A DNA stretch of 64,000 nucleotides, taken from the NCBI GenBank assembly GCA_024509875.1, contig JAMPIV010017774.1:27501-91500 (forward strand). Direction: 5' to 3'. A program made the position numbers and the translations under genes. The notes under the pieces were generated by a model. That model did not search any database, was not told where the DNA came from, and was given only the letters and a program-made list of their open reading frames with translations. Below are positions 34,429-45,430 of this stretch, in pieces; positions within the stretch are counted from its first letter, which is position 1, and the number at the start of each line of letters is the position of its first letter. The DNA is from Oreohelix idahoensis. Taxonomy: Eukaryota > Mollusca > Gastropoda > Stylommatophora > Oreohelicidae.

Positions 34429-34620
34429 CCTTTTCGTCCCCTATGGAGCATGGGGCCTACCACTACAGTTAATCCTCTTACAGGAAATCCTACACTAAAT
34501 CATTGATGTTCTCTAGTAGTGATGGTTTATGTGACAATCTGTTTGACATGATCAGGTTGCCAGCCACATGCACAGTTACATGGTAGTTGCCTCTTACGAC
34601 ATGCCAGAGGAAGCAGTATC
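34429..34620 (-). repeat. probable RTE LINE 3' fragment
   Basis: Compare the 3' ends at 56592-56680 and 63237-63300, where TCATCATCATC is followed by a CCTT..AGCT.CCTG....TAGGCCTT phrase. It includes the recurring CTCTTACGACATGCCAGAGG near 34585. Weak but consistent. Confidence 0.4.
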
Positions 34621-34639
34621 CCTTTTTATTACATGATTT

Positions 34640-34795
34640 TCTTTAACTTGCAATGTATGTCACTCTCTTGTCACCTTCAAATCTTGCAGTCGATTTTTCA
34701 ATCACTTCCAGATGAGCAATAGCTCTGAAACTTGGCATAGTTGTGTATTACCCATGACAATACAATAATCAGTCGTAAAAATAATAAAATGAATA
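34640..34795. repeat. dispersed inverted repeat, copy 2
   Basis: Reverse complement of 32505-32645 with scattered changes. Confidence 0.7.
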
Positions 34796-35189
34796 AAATC
34801 AAAGTTAATAATCATTTTTGTTTGTTGTTGCTTGTAATGTATCAGCACGTAAATGGGCGATAACTGCAAATAATCTAGGTATATTCTTTCCAACAAGATT
34901 GTCTCTCTTCAGTGAAATATTGAAACTTCTTCCCTCTCCCACACACACACTATCGCACGTGCGTGCACAGACACACAGACATACACACAACTGACAAATA
35001 CATTTAAAAAAATGTAATTTACAACTCTTATCAAAATAAAAAAAATAATTAACTTTCCGTGTAATATACTGAATAATGAAATCCGCCTCCTGCTCTGGAC
35101 TCGTTTATCGCAAACTGATGATGTCATTAGCGGATCGACTAAATTTAAAAACAACACACACACAAACACTAAATAGAAGAAAATAAACA

Positions 35190-35310
35190 ATAAAAAATAA
35201 AATATTTTAAACACACGCTTTTAATCCACTAAAAAGCCACAAATAATTTTTCAAGGAGTTTATAGCTTGCAGTCAAAAAATGTAACATCAAATTGACAAA
35301 AAGCGTGGGC
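35190..35310. repeat. dispersed repeat, copy 2
   Basis: Direct copy of 32108-32228. Confidence 0.75.
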
Positions 35311-35445
35311 CGCTGATTCTGCATGAAATTCACTTCTGCTTTATACTTCATTAGACACTTATGGATAAAATATATGATAAGATATATGACGATCTGTGAA
35401 ACGAGGTAAGAAAAAGACGTTAACGTTGGTTTGAACAAAAACGTA

Positions 35446-35556
35446 CAAGAAGGAGAACAAGAAGGAGAACAACAAGAAGGAGAACAAGAAGGAGAACAAG
35501 AAGGAGAACAACAAGAAGGAGAACAACAAGAAGGAGAACAAGAAGGAGAACAAGAA
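35446..35556. repeat. AAGAAGGAGAAC minisatellite, about 9 units
   Basis: Units of 12 or 15 bases (AAGAAGGAGAAC with or without AAC). All are multiples of three, so every frame stays open; no gene is implied. Confidence 0.93.
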
Positions 35557-36187
35557 TGATAGTACAACAAGGTCACCAAGGCGGAACGTGACTAGAATCA
35601 GACACGTGCCAATTAAACAAGAGATGAGAAGATGACGCTAGTGATGGATAGGACAAACACTGAGAAAACCTGTTGATAGCCTTACTAGGCAGTGCTTTTT
35701 CTGGAATCCTTAAAAAGATTTTAATATTGAGACGAAATCATTCGAAAAACCTAATTAAGAGAAATTGTAAAATAAACATTTCGATAAAATCATTCAACAA
35801 GCAGTACCGAAAACATAATTTCCTCGGGAGACTTAATAGAATAGAGGATTGGCTTAGAGGAAAACTAAGAATATAGGGGCGTACACAAAACCACCATTGG
35901 ATACAACTACAACAGACGACATATACTAGAACTGTGCTTTGGCGTATCTAGGAAATTGTATTCAGGGTGAGCTAGTCGTGCAGCGGACGTCTATTTGAAT
36001 GCTTAATATTGGAACCCTCCTCTCCACCAAACCACCCAATAGAGCGTTTTGTTGCAATGTTTTAAATGATTCTGAGCATTTTGTTTGAAAGATGAGAAAA
36101 CATCCTTTTAAACAAGCGTGTAATCTAATTTATATAGTATCACCAAAACAAAAAAACGCACACATATCTGAGCTACCCAACTTATAT
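35557..36187. other. no gene seen
   Basis: No supported coding frame or repeat. Confidence 0.4.
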
Positions 36188-36782
36188 TAGAGCAGCCTTT
36201 CTCACTCTTTTAATCCCGGAGAAACCCTTGAAATAACTTTCGAGTCTCAGAGAACCCCTGCTTACAAATTATTATATCTACAGCTCATAGTAACTTTGCG
36301 TGATCTGTAATTTGTAAATACAGTATAATAATTGCCAATGCTCTTTAAAGAAGAGAATGATTTTTTTTCTATGGATCTTTTTATTTTGGCCCACTATTTT
36401 TGTGTGATCCCACCTAGTGCCCTAGATTCTTATAGAAGAATCTAGGGCACTAATCCCACCTCCCCAACAAAGGGAATCAACTCTAATGCAAGTTATTAGT
36501 GTAGGCAGAAGAAACATCACTGTCTCTTTCTTTTTAAAAATTTTCTCCTTGATTTTTTTATATTAAACTTTTGCTGGTAGTTTCCAAGTGCAAGAGTGAA
36601 CACAGTCCTATTACGCACTACCATACGAGACTGCTCGGTCATTGCCCACCAATGCGAGCGCTAACATCGCCCGGCGCGCAAAGTTTAAATAAAAAAAAAA
36701 TTTTCATTTGCGACATCTCCTGGAATCCATAGCGACCTATCGCGGAACCCTAAGGTTCCGTGGAACCCCCGTTGAGAAATTA
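36188..36782. mobile_element. decayed hAT-type non-autonomous element
   Basis: The left end carries CCTTTCTCACTCTTTTAATC then CCGGAGAAACCCTTGA. The right end on the minus strand has TTCTCAACGGGGGTTCCACG then GAACCTTAGGGTTCCGCGA. These phrases are typical of hAT (Charlie-like) termini. The flanks TATTAGAG / ATTAGAAG are only partly alike, so the borders are approximate. It contains the 38-bp insert described separately. Confidence 0.5.
36415..36452. mobile_element. 38-bp palindromic micro-insert with 8-bp target duplication
   Basis: Two perfect 17-base arms (TAGTGCCCTAGATTCTT and its complement) around a 4-base centre. The same 8 bases, ATCCCACC, lie directly on both sides (36407-36414 and 36453-36460). 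The termini TAGTGCCCT are identical to those of the 314-bp foldback element at 12606-12919, and the duplication length is the same. Confidence 0.85.
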
Positions 36783-37030
36783 GAAGGATACAAATTCTTT
36801 GGAGGGGTGCGGGCTGAAGTACGGAAGTTATCCCCCCCCCCCCCCCTTCCCCTTTACATACACCAATGGAACTGTGAATGGAAACGATAATATGGTAGCT
36901 TTCTACAACAGCAGACGACACCTAGTAAACAGTTGTGTAAAGTATGGATTACACATCAGCATGTGTTTCTATTTCACAGGAGGTGCAGACGTAAGTGGAA
37001 ATGCAAAAGAAGGAAACCCCTTTTTTCTGT

Positions 37031-37068
<38 letters not shown>

Positions 37069-37211
37069 TTTGCTTCAGACTGAGGAACACATTAACATTC
37101 GGTTAAACGAAGAATAGAAAAGTTAGAATGTCTAGCCCAAATGTTGATGTGTTTGTATACGGATTAAAATTATTCAAACATGCTACATGTAGTTCCCAAT
37201 GGCCTCTAAGG
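36783..37211. other. no gene; poly-C and (GT)n tracts
   Basis: A C run lies at 36832-36846 and (GT)n at 37037-37064. No supported coding. Confidence 0.6.
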
Positions 37212-37621
37212 TAGGTTTCCCATTCGTCCCGTTTTCCCCGGGACAGTCCCGTTTTTAAATAAAATGTCCCGGTGTCCCGAATTTATTCCAAATGTCCCGC
37301 TTTTTAAGGGTCCTTCCTGAAAAAAAAAATCTTTGCTTACCTATTGATCTTCAGTTAATAATTAACAAGATTTACCAGCATTTCCACATTTATTGTGTAC
37401 GAGTTGAGGAACTCATCATTTTGCGAATTCACCAATACAGAATATAAAACTGTTTTGGGTAACAGCAAGACATGATGGCTCTCTCTCTTGCCTGCAGTCC
37501 AGAGTTGGATACCACACTGTGAGAAATCAGTTGCAAGAATTAGAAAAGAAGGACGCATAACAGTTGAAAAGTTTCAAAGCTATGCAGTAGATTTCTTGAA
37601 TTTCTTACGCCTCTTCAGTCT

Positions 37622-37946
37622 ATGGATTGGATCAATTTGAAGGGAAAGGAGTCTGTGACTTGGAAGAACATCCAAGAAAGCTACATATTCATGAAGACAG
37701 TGTCACCAAATTTTACTGTGAATGAAGAGGACTTGTTTGATGAGTTTGCATGTGTGAAAAAATATTGTGAAAGCAAATTTGATGTGTGGAGTGAACTGAA
37801 GGATCAAAGTGTCAGTGAAAAATGGTGTGAGATGTTCGCTCATTTTACAAAGCAGGATATAAATGCTGAGAACCTGAAATGCCTAGTTAGTTTTTGTTTG
37901 GCACTGCCAGGATCCAAAGCAGCTGTTGAACGTGTTTTTTCATTAA
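37622..37946 (+). pseudogene. hAT transposase C-terminal dimerisation domain, interrupted
   Basis: The frame contains LVSFCLALPGSKAAVERVFS, the hAT dimerisation signature. Coding resumes beyond the mariner at 39288 (NALWTDE ..., then DFSCAELYVQISEE ... ending at TAA 39471-39473) after at least two frame changes. The N-terminal zinc finger and catalytic core are absent. The product would have moved the enclosing element as a dimer. Confidence 0.85.
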
Positions 37947-37948
37947 TA

Positions 37949-39287
37949 CGAGGGGCATTCAGAAAGTAATGCACCACATTGTTTTTCTCAGCTAATAATG
38001 AAGATAGAAGCATGAAATTTTGCACACTTCAAATATGGCATGTCCCAATTGTGTGCACCAAATTGCACTGCAACCGGCCAAATAATACGGCTGCCCTAAA
38101 CCTTTGAAATGGAGCGTGTTAGCAGCTTGCGTTATAAGCAGCGAATTGTGATAGAATTTCTCGTTGCAGAGAAGGAAACTGTTGTGAACATTCACAAGCG
38201 TCTATGTGAGGTGTACGAAAGTTTTGCAGTCGACAGGAGTACAGTCAGTCGCTGGGTTCAGAGAATCAAAGATTCAGGAATGGAGATATAGAGCTGCTTG
38301 ATCGGCCGCGCTGTGGACGTCCTGCCACAGCCACCAACGCAGAAATGTTGAAATGCGCTGAGGGCATTATTCTTACTGATAGGCAAATCACTACTCAACA
38401 ATTGGCCTTACAGCTGTCAGTCAGCATTGGTAGTGCAAATGCAGTTATAAAAACTCTCGGATTTTCTAAGGTTTGAGCAAGATGGGTTCCTCGAAGTCTC
38501 ACAAATGACCACCGATTGCAAAGGAAAGCAATTTCTTCTGAATTGTTGGAGCGTTTCAGTGCTGATGGAGAGAACTTTTTGGCTAAGATCGTTACAGGTG
38601 ACGAAACCTGGGCACATCATTTTGAACCTGAGACACAAAGACAGTCAATGGAGTGGGATCATCCGCAGTCACCACGAAGAAAGATATTCAAGACAGTTCC
38701 TTCAGCTGGAAAGGTCATGATCACTGTCTTTTGGGACATTGAAGGTGTTATTCTTGTGGACGTTATGCCAAGAGGAGAGACAATCAATTCGCAACCTTAC
38801 ATTAAGACATTGAAAAAAACTCAATCAACGTTTTCGCAGAGTTCGGCCGCACAAGAATCCAGCAGACCTGCTTCTCCTTCACGACAATGCGCGACCTCAC
38901 ACAAGTCTGGCAACTCGGGAAGCAACCACCAAATTGGGTTGGACTGTACTACCCCATCCACCCTATAGTCCCGATTTGGCACCCTCTGATTTTCATCTAT
39001 TTGGTCCACTTAAAGATGCACTCCGTGGGACAAGGTTTGAAGATGATGAAGGAGTGATTCGTGCAGCGAAGAAATGGCTACATGATCAAAACAAAATCTG
39101 GTACGGGCTAGGAATACATGCACTTGTTTCGCGCTGGCATAAAGCCGTACAAGTTGATGGGGATTATGTTGAATAATACCGATGTTTACATGACATTTCC
39201 GTGTATATTGTGTATAAATTTCATGCTTTTTGAATAAACAGCTCCTGAGAAAAACGATGTGGTGCATTATTTTCTGAATGCCCCTCG
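37949..39287 (+). mobile_element. mariner transposon, 1339 bp
   Basis: Terminal inverted repeats of about 43 bp with two differences, starting CGAGGGGCATTCAGAAA. TA duplication at 37947-37948 and 39288-39289. It encodes a broken DD34D transposase and lies within the hAT dimerisation-domain coding region. Confidence 0.95.
38109..39176 (+). pseudogene. mariner DD34D transposase
   Basis: Starts at ATG 38109 (MERVSSLRYKQRIVIEFLVA) with the N-terminal helix-turn-helix region. The first catalytic Asp is in VTGDETWAHHF, the second in LHDNARPHT, and the third in YSPDLAPSDFHLF, with 34 residues between the last two. One frame change lies near 38284, a TGA near 38477 (expected Cys), and another frame change around 38815. 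It would cut and paste the element at TA sites. All three catalytic Asp are preserved, but the protein cannot be made. Confidence 0.92.
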
Positions 39288-39779
39288 TAAATGCGCTTTG
39301 GACAGACGAAAAAAAACAGACTTAAAATTGTGACAGTGAAAGCTTGCCATTATAAAGACCCATTTTAAGGATTTCTCTTGTGCTGAGCTCTATGTCCAAA
39401 TATCAGAAGAAAAAAAAAAACTTCTTGAACAGGCCCATAAATCTGATAAATATTCTGATGAATCTGAAATATAAACTTGACTATTGTGTATTTTTTTAAA
39501 GGTGCGATTTTTCTAATTAAGTATGTTTGTAATTTAGAATTCTTTTTTAAAGTGGAAGTTGTGTTAGTTAATGTGTGTATTTTATACCAGTATCTTATTT
39601 TAAGTGCAACATATAATATATAATAGATTTATTTGTGTTTTACCTTAATTTTTAACATGTCCCGTTTTTTTACAAAATGTCCCGGGTTTTTAAAGTAAAA
39701 ATTTGGAAATGTCCCGGTTTTTAAACAAAACATTATGGGAACCCTACTCTAAGGATATAGAGAAAGAACAGGCTTATTG

Positions 39780-40460
39780 CTGCTGCCTGCTGCATGTCGT
39801 AAAATATTACCAACAAGAGGTTGTGCATGGGGGCTGGAAGAGAGAGCGCCAGACTATCCTATCGGCTGTCTTCCTCCTGGCCTGGTTCCATTCTAGTCCT
39901 CGGTCCTTCAAAGATTGTCTAATGTTGTCCTCCCAGCGGACTCTGGGTCGTCCTGGGGGTCTGGATCCCTGGCTCTTTGTTTCCCATGCTTGTCGTGGTA
40001 GCCGATCTTCTCCCATTCTGCAGACATGGCCAAACCATCTTAGTTGGGACTGTTCTACTTGGGTCTGCAGGGGGTGGGATTTTAGGCCTTGACGTATCGT
40101 CTGGTTGCGGACCATGTCTCTTCTTGTTACTTCAACCACCTTCCTGAGATACCGGTACCTCATTTCTGAGGTTTGGATCTGGCTTTTGTGGGTTGTAGTC
40201 ATTGCCCATGACTCGCATCCATATGTCAAGACTGGGACATAGGTGGAGCGGTATACAGACATCTTATTTTTCTTACCAACCTCTCTCTTGCTGAGGAATC
40301 CTCGAATTATGGCCTGAAAAAGTCTCCCAGCTGCTGCTTTTCGAGTGGCCAACTCTTCTTTAATGCCTCCCTTTCGGTCTATAATAGCTCCGAGGTATTT
40401 AAAGTGGTCGACCTGCTCCAGGACCGATTCTCCCAGCTTAATCTGATGTCTTCTTTCTTC
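39780..40460 (-). repeat. RTE-type LINE C-terminal fragment
   Basis: The minus frame 39807-40352 is open for 181 codons: LTYGCESWAM, RYLRKVVEVTRRDMV, QLRWFGHVCRMGEDRLPRQA, GRPRVRWEDNIRQSL. It is a different LINE subfamily from 46344-49583 but has the same block order. No catalytic domain remains. A T-rich stretch lies directly beyond. Confidence 0.8.
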
Positions 40461-40482
40461 TCGTGTCTTATGTCTTGTTATT

Positions 40483-40605
40483 ATTGTTTTTTTTTTATTT
40501 ATTTTTTAAAATTTTTTTAAAAATTTATTTATTTTTTTTTTTTCCCTTCAAATTCATTATTATTAATTTTTTTTTGTTTTTTTTTATTTTTTTATTATTT
40601 TAAAA
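40483..40605. repeat. T-rich low-complexity tract
   Basis: Almost only T and A, mostly T runs. Possibly an expanded retroposon tail. Confidence 0.85.
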
Positions 40606-40734
40606 ACACTTTAATTATGATGATTATTGCAAATGTAATATTACTTTTATAATGATAAATGATTTAATAATGCAAGTAAATGTGAGGATGAAAGGATATT
40701 AGTATACATGATGAGAGAGAGAGGAAGGGCAGAA

Positions 40735-40800
40735 TGTCAGACGGGCCTGCGTGCGCAATTCTTAACCCTTTGAAAATAAAGTTCGTTCGTTCGTTCGTGA
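40735..40800 (+). repeat. 3' end of the (GTTC)n SINE-like family
   Basis: GTCAGACGGGCCTGCGTGCG, then AAAATAAAGTTCGTTCGTTC. Nearly identical to 42293-42366. Confidence 0.7.
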
Positions 40801-41971
40801 TATCACCATGAATTTTGTTTTAGCGCTGCTTATGACCATCCCTCTCTTCTCCAGCTCTTCCTTACGTTTGCAGGATTCGCGTACACATAATTCATTCCTA
40901 CATGAGAGTTTATACAAAAATGTTCTTGTGGTTCTGGCTAGTTAGAATACACATGTAAATTTCAAATCTATATTTGTTTAAAGACAGCACAGACGGCATT
41001 TCTTCGCTCGAATTTGAGGTACCGATATCGAATAGGCATCATCAATTCCCTTGTGGATCCTTATTAAGCTTTGATCCACCACTGCAGGTTGGGGCAGTAA
41101 GACTTGGCATACGTTTGTTGAGGCCATTTACTTGCTTGTATTTTCCTGTTAGCTTCTTTGTGCTGTTGTACAGGTCCTTCATATTTCCTTTGGCTGCAGC
41201 TTCCTCTGCCTCTCTTATCAACTCCTCAATATATTTCCTCTTGTCTCTTTTGATGTTTCTTCTTACCGCTTTGTTCACTTAAGTGTACACTTCTTGAGCC
41301 TTGGCTTTGGAGCTTCTGTTTAAATCTGTTTTCTAATATTTTTTTTCTTTGATCTTATTGACGATTTCTGCTTTAATCGATGCTTTGTGCCGGCGTTCAC
41401 TTTTTCTCATACATGTCTCATTCCATATATTTTTGATCTGCTGCCAATGTTCTTCTGTATTTGCGACATCTTCCAGCTGTTGGAGCATTTGGTATTTGTT
41501 GGATGGTGTGACCGTAAATTTATCTCTTGTTTATTGAATATCCTACATTAAACTGTTGTCTATAACTATGCACTGCTGTGTATCTCTTGAGTGTCATCTT
41601 TATTTTGGCTAGCAGAAGATGGTGATCTGATTTCACATATGCTCCTCCACATACTTTTACGTCATTCAATGATAATTTAAATTTCTTGTTCATGCATGCA
41701 TGATGAATCTAATTTTTTGTTCTGTGGCCTGGTGATATCCACGTTGCTTTGTGTATTCTTTTATGTGGAAGCATGCTTCTCCTATTGCCAGTTGATTTGA
41801 AGCACAGATGTTTGTGAATAGTTCCTCATTTTCGTGCATTGTTCATGACCCGTATTTTTCAATAATTTCTTCAAAACCGCTATTTCCTGCACCTATCTTA
41901 GCATTTAGGTCACCCGTCAAAATTGTGTTGCCTTTTCTTCTCATTTTATCCATAAGATTTTGTAGCCTGGT

Positions 41972-44314
41972 TGTCACAGGTTGCCTCCCCTTGCTCTGCA
42001 GTAGTGGTCCAACAGTGGCCAAAATCTAGAGTATCTAATGTGGGTCTTCAAAGGTATCTACCTTCGCCCAAGATTACTCTTGGCAGAGTTGTAGATAGAA
42101 GAATAATGATTCTTCTACCTCGAGGGAGTATCTACAAGATATTTCAGAAGTCAAGTACAATGCTGAATGAGTCTGGGCACGTCAACTTTATATCTGACCC
42201 GCCGCCTTTTGTGGAGATGGATTATCTTATAATTAGTTCGTTCAAGCCCCCAGCTGATTTAACTCAGCGAAATTCCTCTTATTAGCTCGATAGCAGAATG
42301 TCAGACGGGCCTGCGTGCCCCATTCTTAACCCTTTGAAAATAAAGTTCGTTCGTTCGTTCGTTCGATATTCTTATTAATAGTATTATTGGCTATTCAGAT
42401 GTAGATATAACTACGTATATTAAAACCAGGATTCACACGTGTGCCTTTCGCACTGTAATAATTAATTCAACTATGAATTTATTAAAACAACATATAACAC
42501 ATTTAATGATTAATTATCTTGGGAACAAATGTAAATAAATATGAAGTGGTAATCATAAATTATGGTTCATCATAGATCTCGGTTTGGGAGATGAAAATAT
42601 AGTCTTTTGATTTTGCCTGCTAAACTTAAAACTTAGTTTCCAAATTGCTGAAATGTTTGTGCTGCTGGTACCGTCACTTTGTCTCTGTGGCAAGGGCACG
42701 TCTCCAAAGGATTCTGGAGGTAACCGCTTCTGGATAAGGCAGGGATCGTCACCACCCATGGGATGTAGATTTCACGTGTCGATCTCAAGTTTCGAACCAC
42801 AGACTAGTACAGCTGGTAACGCGAGTAGAACCTCAAATGATCTCTCCAATCCGTACCACCAACTTTAGAGGGAATAAAAGAACATATTCCGCCGCTAAGT
42901 ATTTGTTTTCCTGATTTAGATCAGGCGCCTTCCCCCGCTGTCCGTCACCGATTCTTTTATCAGAATTTTTACTCTCCCTGAGTGTATATCATATAACTCA
43001 GGGGATTTGATGAAAAATCACCATTCTTTTAGTTAATGTAATGAAAACATTTCAACTGGACAGCGGCAAGTGGCTTGTACCTGAAGGAACAACTTTAAGC
43101 ATACATACAACTCATTACAAATGATAATATACAACTATTCACAAGTTGATGTAATCATCACTCACTCCCTGCTCGATTCGGAGTCTGGGGTTACATCTGC
43201 TTTTGGTTCTTCCATGAGAACTAGCATGAAGCAATTACCAGCGCTTGCTGTGGTGGTTTATGAATGTATCCTTTTCACATGCTGAGGTTGCCAGCCGAGT
43301 ATGAATCTTTAACACCACTATCAAGTATGAACATGTCAAATTCACAGCATAATAAATATGTTACACTCACCTCAATAATTGATAAATCTTAAACTTCTTG
43401 CTCAGTAGAATAGTCTTAGAAACTTAACAAAGATGCCTCGAACACACGTCTGGGGTATTATTTCTATTTCAGAATCCTTCTGTGACTTGTGAGTGGTCCT
43501 GTAGAATTCCGGGTTCCGTATTAATGTTGGCGAGTTTTCTACTGATGTACAGAGATGCTCTTAATACTTTTTGTCCGGTCCTATAAATTCAGAATCCAAC
43601 TCTATTCTTTTCTGTGGCAAGGTCCGAGCTGTCTACGTTGACGATTTCAGGAATGCAGTGCCGTATGTCAAACTTTTTCTACGTTATATCGTAAGTTCCC
43701 GGCCCACGCTTCCACCTGGCGTTTTCTGACAAACTCCCAATCAGCGCGGTTGTTTATTGGCGCCTCAAATGCCAGCCAATACATTCAAAGTTCATATTAT
43801 GAAAACGTTTCCTCATGTAGTATTCTGTATAGCTCATGCGTTTGAAAATTTCAAACAGTCATCCTTCGTATATGGAGTTTCTACATAGGACCATTCTTGA
43901 TAATGTTTACGTTACAACTTCTTACATTTTCCTTGATCATAACCAGGTTGTCCGGAAGTTTCCTTACATCATTCGTCCTGCTCGCTCTTCCAGATGTCTT
44001 CCAAGATTGCGTTTATCTATAGTCACCTAACCCTGCGGTCGAGTGGGAAGTAATTATGCAATCTTAAGCAACACTTCGTGCTCGCATTTACCTGGAGTCA
44101 GTGTGGTATTATCACGTTTTAGGGACTCAATTAATCTCTCAGGGATGCGCGATACTCTTGTCTGGCCCTGTCATGCATCGAAGCGTGAAACGTGAACAAT
44201 GACAGTAGGCAAAAAGCGTGCACTAACAGTAGAATAATGCACCTAATTCAGTACGCACAACAAATGTAATTAAATACTTCCAGAGAGAGAAGAGAGCGCA
44301 CAAATTATGTCACA
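41972..44314. mobile_element. LTR-like insertion (solo LTR or non-autonomous LTR element)
   Basis: Begins TGTCACAGG and ends ATGTCACA, i.e. TG...CA, with perfect 5-base duplications CTGGT (41967-41971, 44315-44319). It lies in the middle of an RTE LINE, whose continuity fixes both borders to the base. No integrase, RT or gag is visible and I find no internal pair of LTRs, so a long solo LTR or a gutted element is most likely. A plus frame at 41971-42285 is open but unrecognised. A SINE-like tail (42293-42366) is nested inside. Confidence 0.75.
42293..42366 (+). repeat. 3' end of the (GTTC)n SINE-like family
   Basis: GCAGAATGTCAGACGGGCCT ... AAATAAAGTTCGTTCGTTCG. It differs from 40735-40800 at only a few bases. 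Confidence 0.7.
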
Positions 44315-44760
44315 CTGGTGTAAAATTCTACTTTCATGGATTCTTCTTTGTCATTTGTTGGTGCATAACTTTGGATGAAATGTATCTTTATCATATTTTT
44401 GGCCGTTTTGAATGCTGCTGGTATAATTCTGGGTCCCATTGTTTCCCATTCAATGAGTGCTGTCTGTGCTTCTTTTGACACCATTAGAGCCACCATTTCA
44501 CTATGGTGGGCACTTTCTTCCCCATGTCCTGAGGACAGCACCATTTCTCCTATGATCAGTTTATTCATCTCTATGCCCTTCCCCCTTGTCTCACAGAGTC
44601 CCAGGATATGTACCGGTATCTTGTAATTAATCATTTCTGCTGCTGCTTGTGCAGTTTCCATTGTTCGTTTAAAGTAAGAAATTCTAGTTGCCAATTCTGG
44701 AGATTTTCCTAGAAGAAATAAGTGAGTCAGCAACACAGACTCCATTCGGCTTTATCTGAG

Positions 44761-45430
44761 ATACGACATTCTTCTCCTTATGTGACATATTATGATAATA
44801 GCTTTCATATATCTATTTTATTATCTACATTTTTCTTTCACCTAGCTTTCACCTACATACGTTTTGTTAACATAAAACCCTCCTACACTCAGAGATCTGT
44901 CTCTTTTTCTAATTTAGCACGGCTATTTTTATTTCTTTTCTCTATTTCCTTAGGAATGTTTACCAACAGACCTATTTAGCTAACGTTGAGCCGGTTAGCT
45001 GTAATTATAAAGCCAGCGATTGGAAATCATCGTAATAGGATCAAACAGGGAGAGACGGAACGCGTAGAAAGGGGCGACTATTTCAAGAGTCGTAATTTTG
45101 GCTCAGGGGAAGATAAGCTAATGTAGTTGTAACGTATTTTTCGTCACACAGTGATCAGAGGAAATAATTTGAGTAGATGGAGTAGATAATTTGGAACCAA
45201 GGGCAGATAATCACAGTTACTCCCCCTGAATCCGTTAGTTTGGAAGGTAATTAAACACGGTGAGAATCGCCAGATCAAAGGACGGGCTTCGCTCGATTGC
45301 CAGAGTCTGCAAGCGGTAAAAGTGTCAATTTTCCCTCTGATTAGCAGATCGACCGAGGAAAAGCCCGAAATCCGAGCGAAGGCGTTAAAAGTAACAAGTC
45401 TGAGCGAAGTTCTGCAAATTTAATATATAT
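44761..45430. other. no gene seen
   Basis: No supported frame or repeat; moderately AT-rich. Confidence 0.4.

Larger units (their letters stand above)
37212..39746 (+). mobile_element. hAT transposon remnant with nested mariner
   Basis: Ends TAGGTTTCCCAT ... ATGGGAACCCTA are inverted repeats. A perfect 8-base duplication, CTCTAAGG, flanks it (37204-37211, 39747-39754). Subterminal GTCCCG/CGGGAC motifs occur many times at both ends (37229-37300, 39658-39716), as in several hAT families where they bind transposase (inference). Only the C-terminal transposase part remains (37622-37946 and 39288-39473). The mariner at 37949-39287 splits it, so the mariner came later. Confidence 0.93.
41090..44760 (-). 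mobile_element. RTE LINE fragment split by a 2.34-kb insertion
   Basis: Two pieces, 41090-41971 and 44315-44760, match consecutive parts of the full-length LINE (about 48030-48900 and 48905-49350). The right piece encodes the endonuclease start; the left piece encodes the end of the endonuclease and the linker (KRDKRKYIEELIREAEEAAA). If the intervening 41972-44314 and one copy of CTGGT are removed, the LINE reads on without a gap. Frames are broken in several places. Confidence 0.85.

Noticed and set aside
33755..34506. Several long reading frames rich in His, Asp/Gly or Met/Val
   Set aside because: They are all translations of the (CAT/CAC)n array and its complement; no start context, domain or splice signal supports a protein.
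35229..35579. Ser/Cys/Pro or Phe/Leu-rich repetitive frames
   Set aside because: Shadow of the AAGAAGGAGAAC minisatellite.
41971..42285. 104-codon plus frame inside the LTR-like insertion
   Set aside because: Composition is plausible but no family is recognised and it starts at the insertion edge; not reported as a gene.
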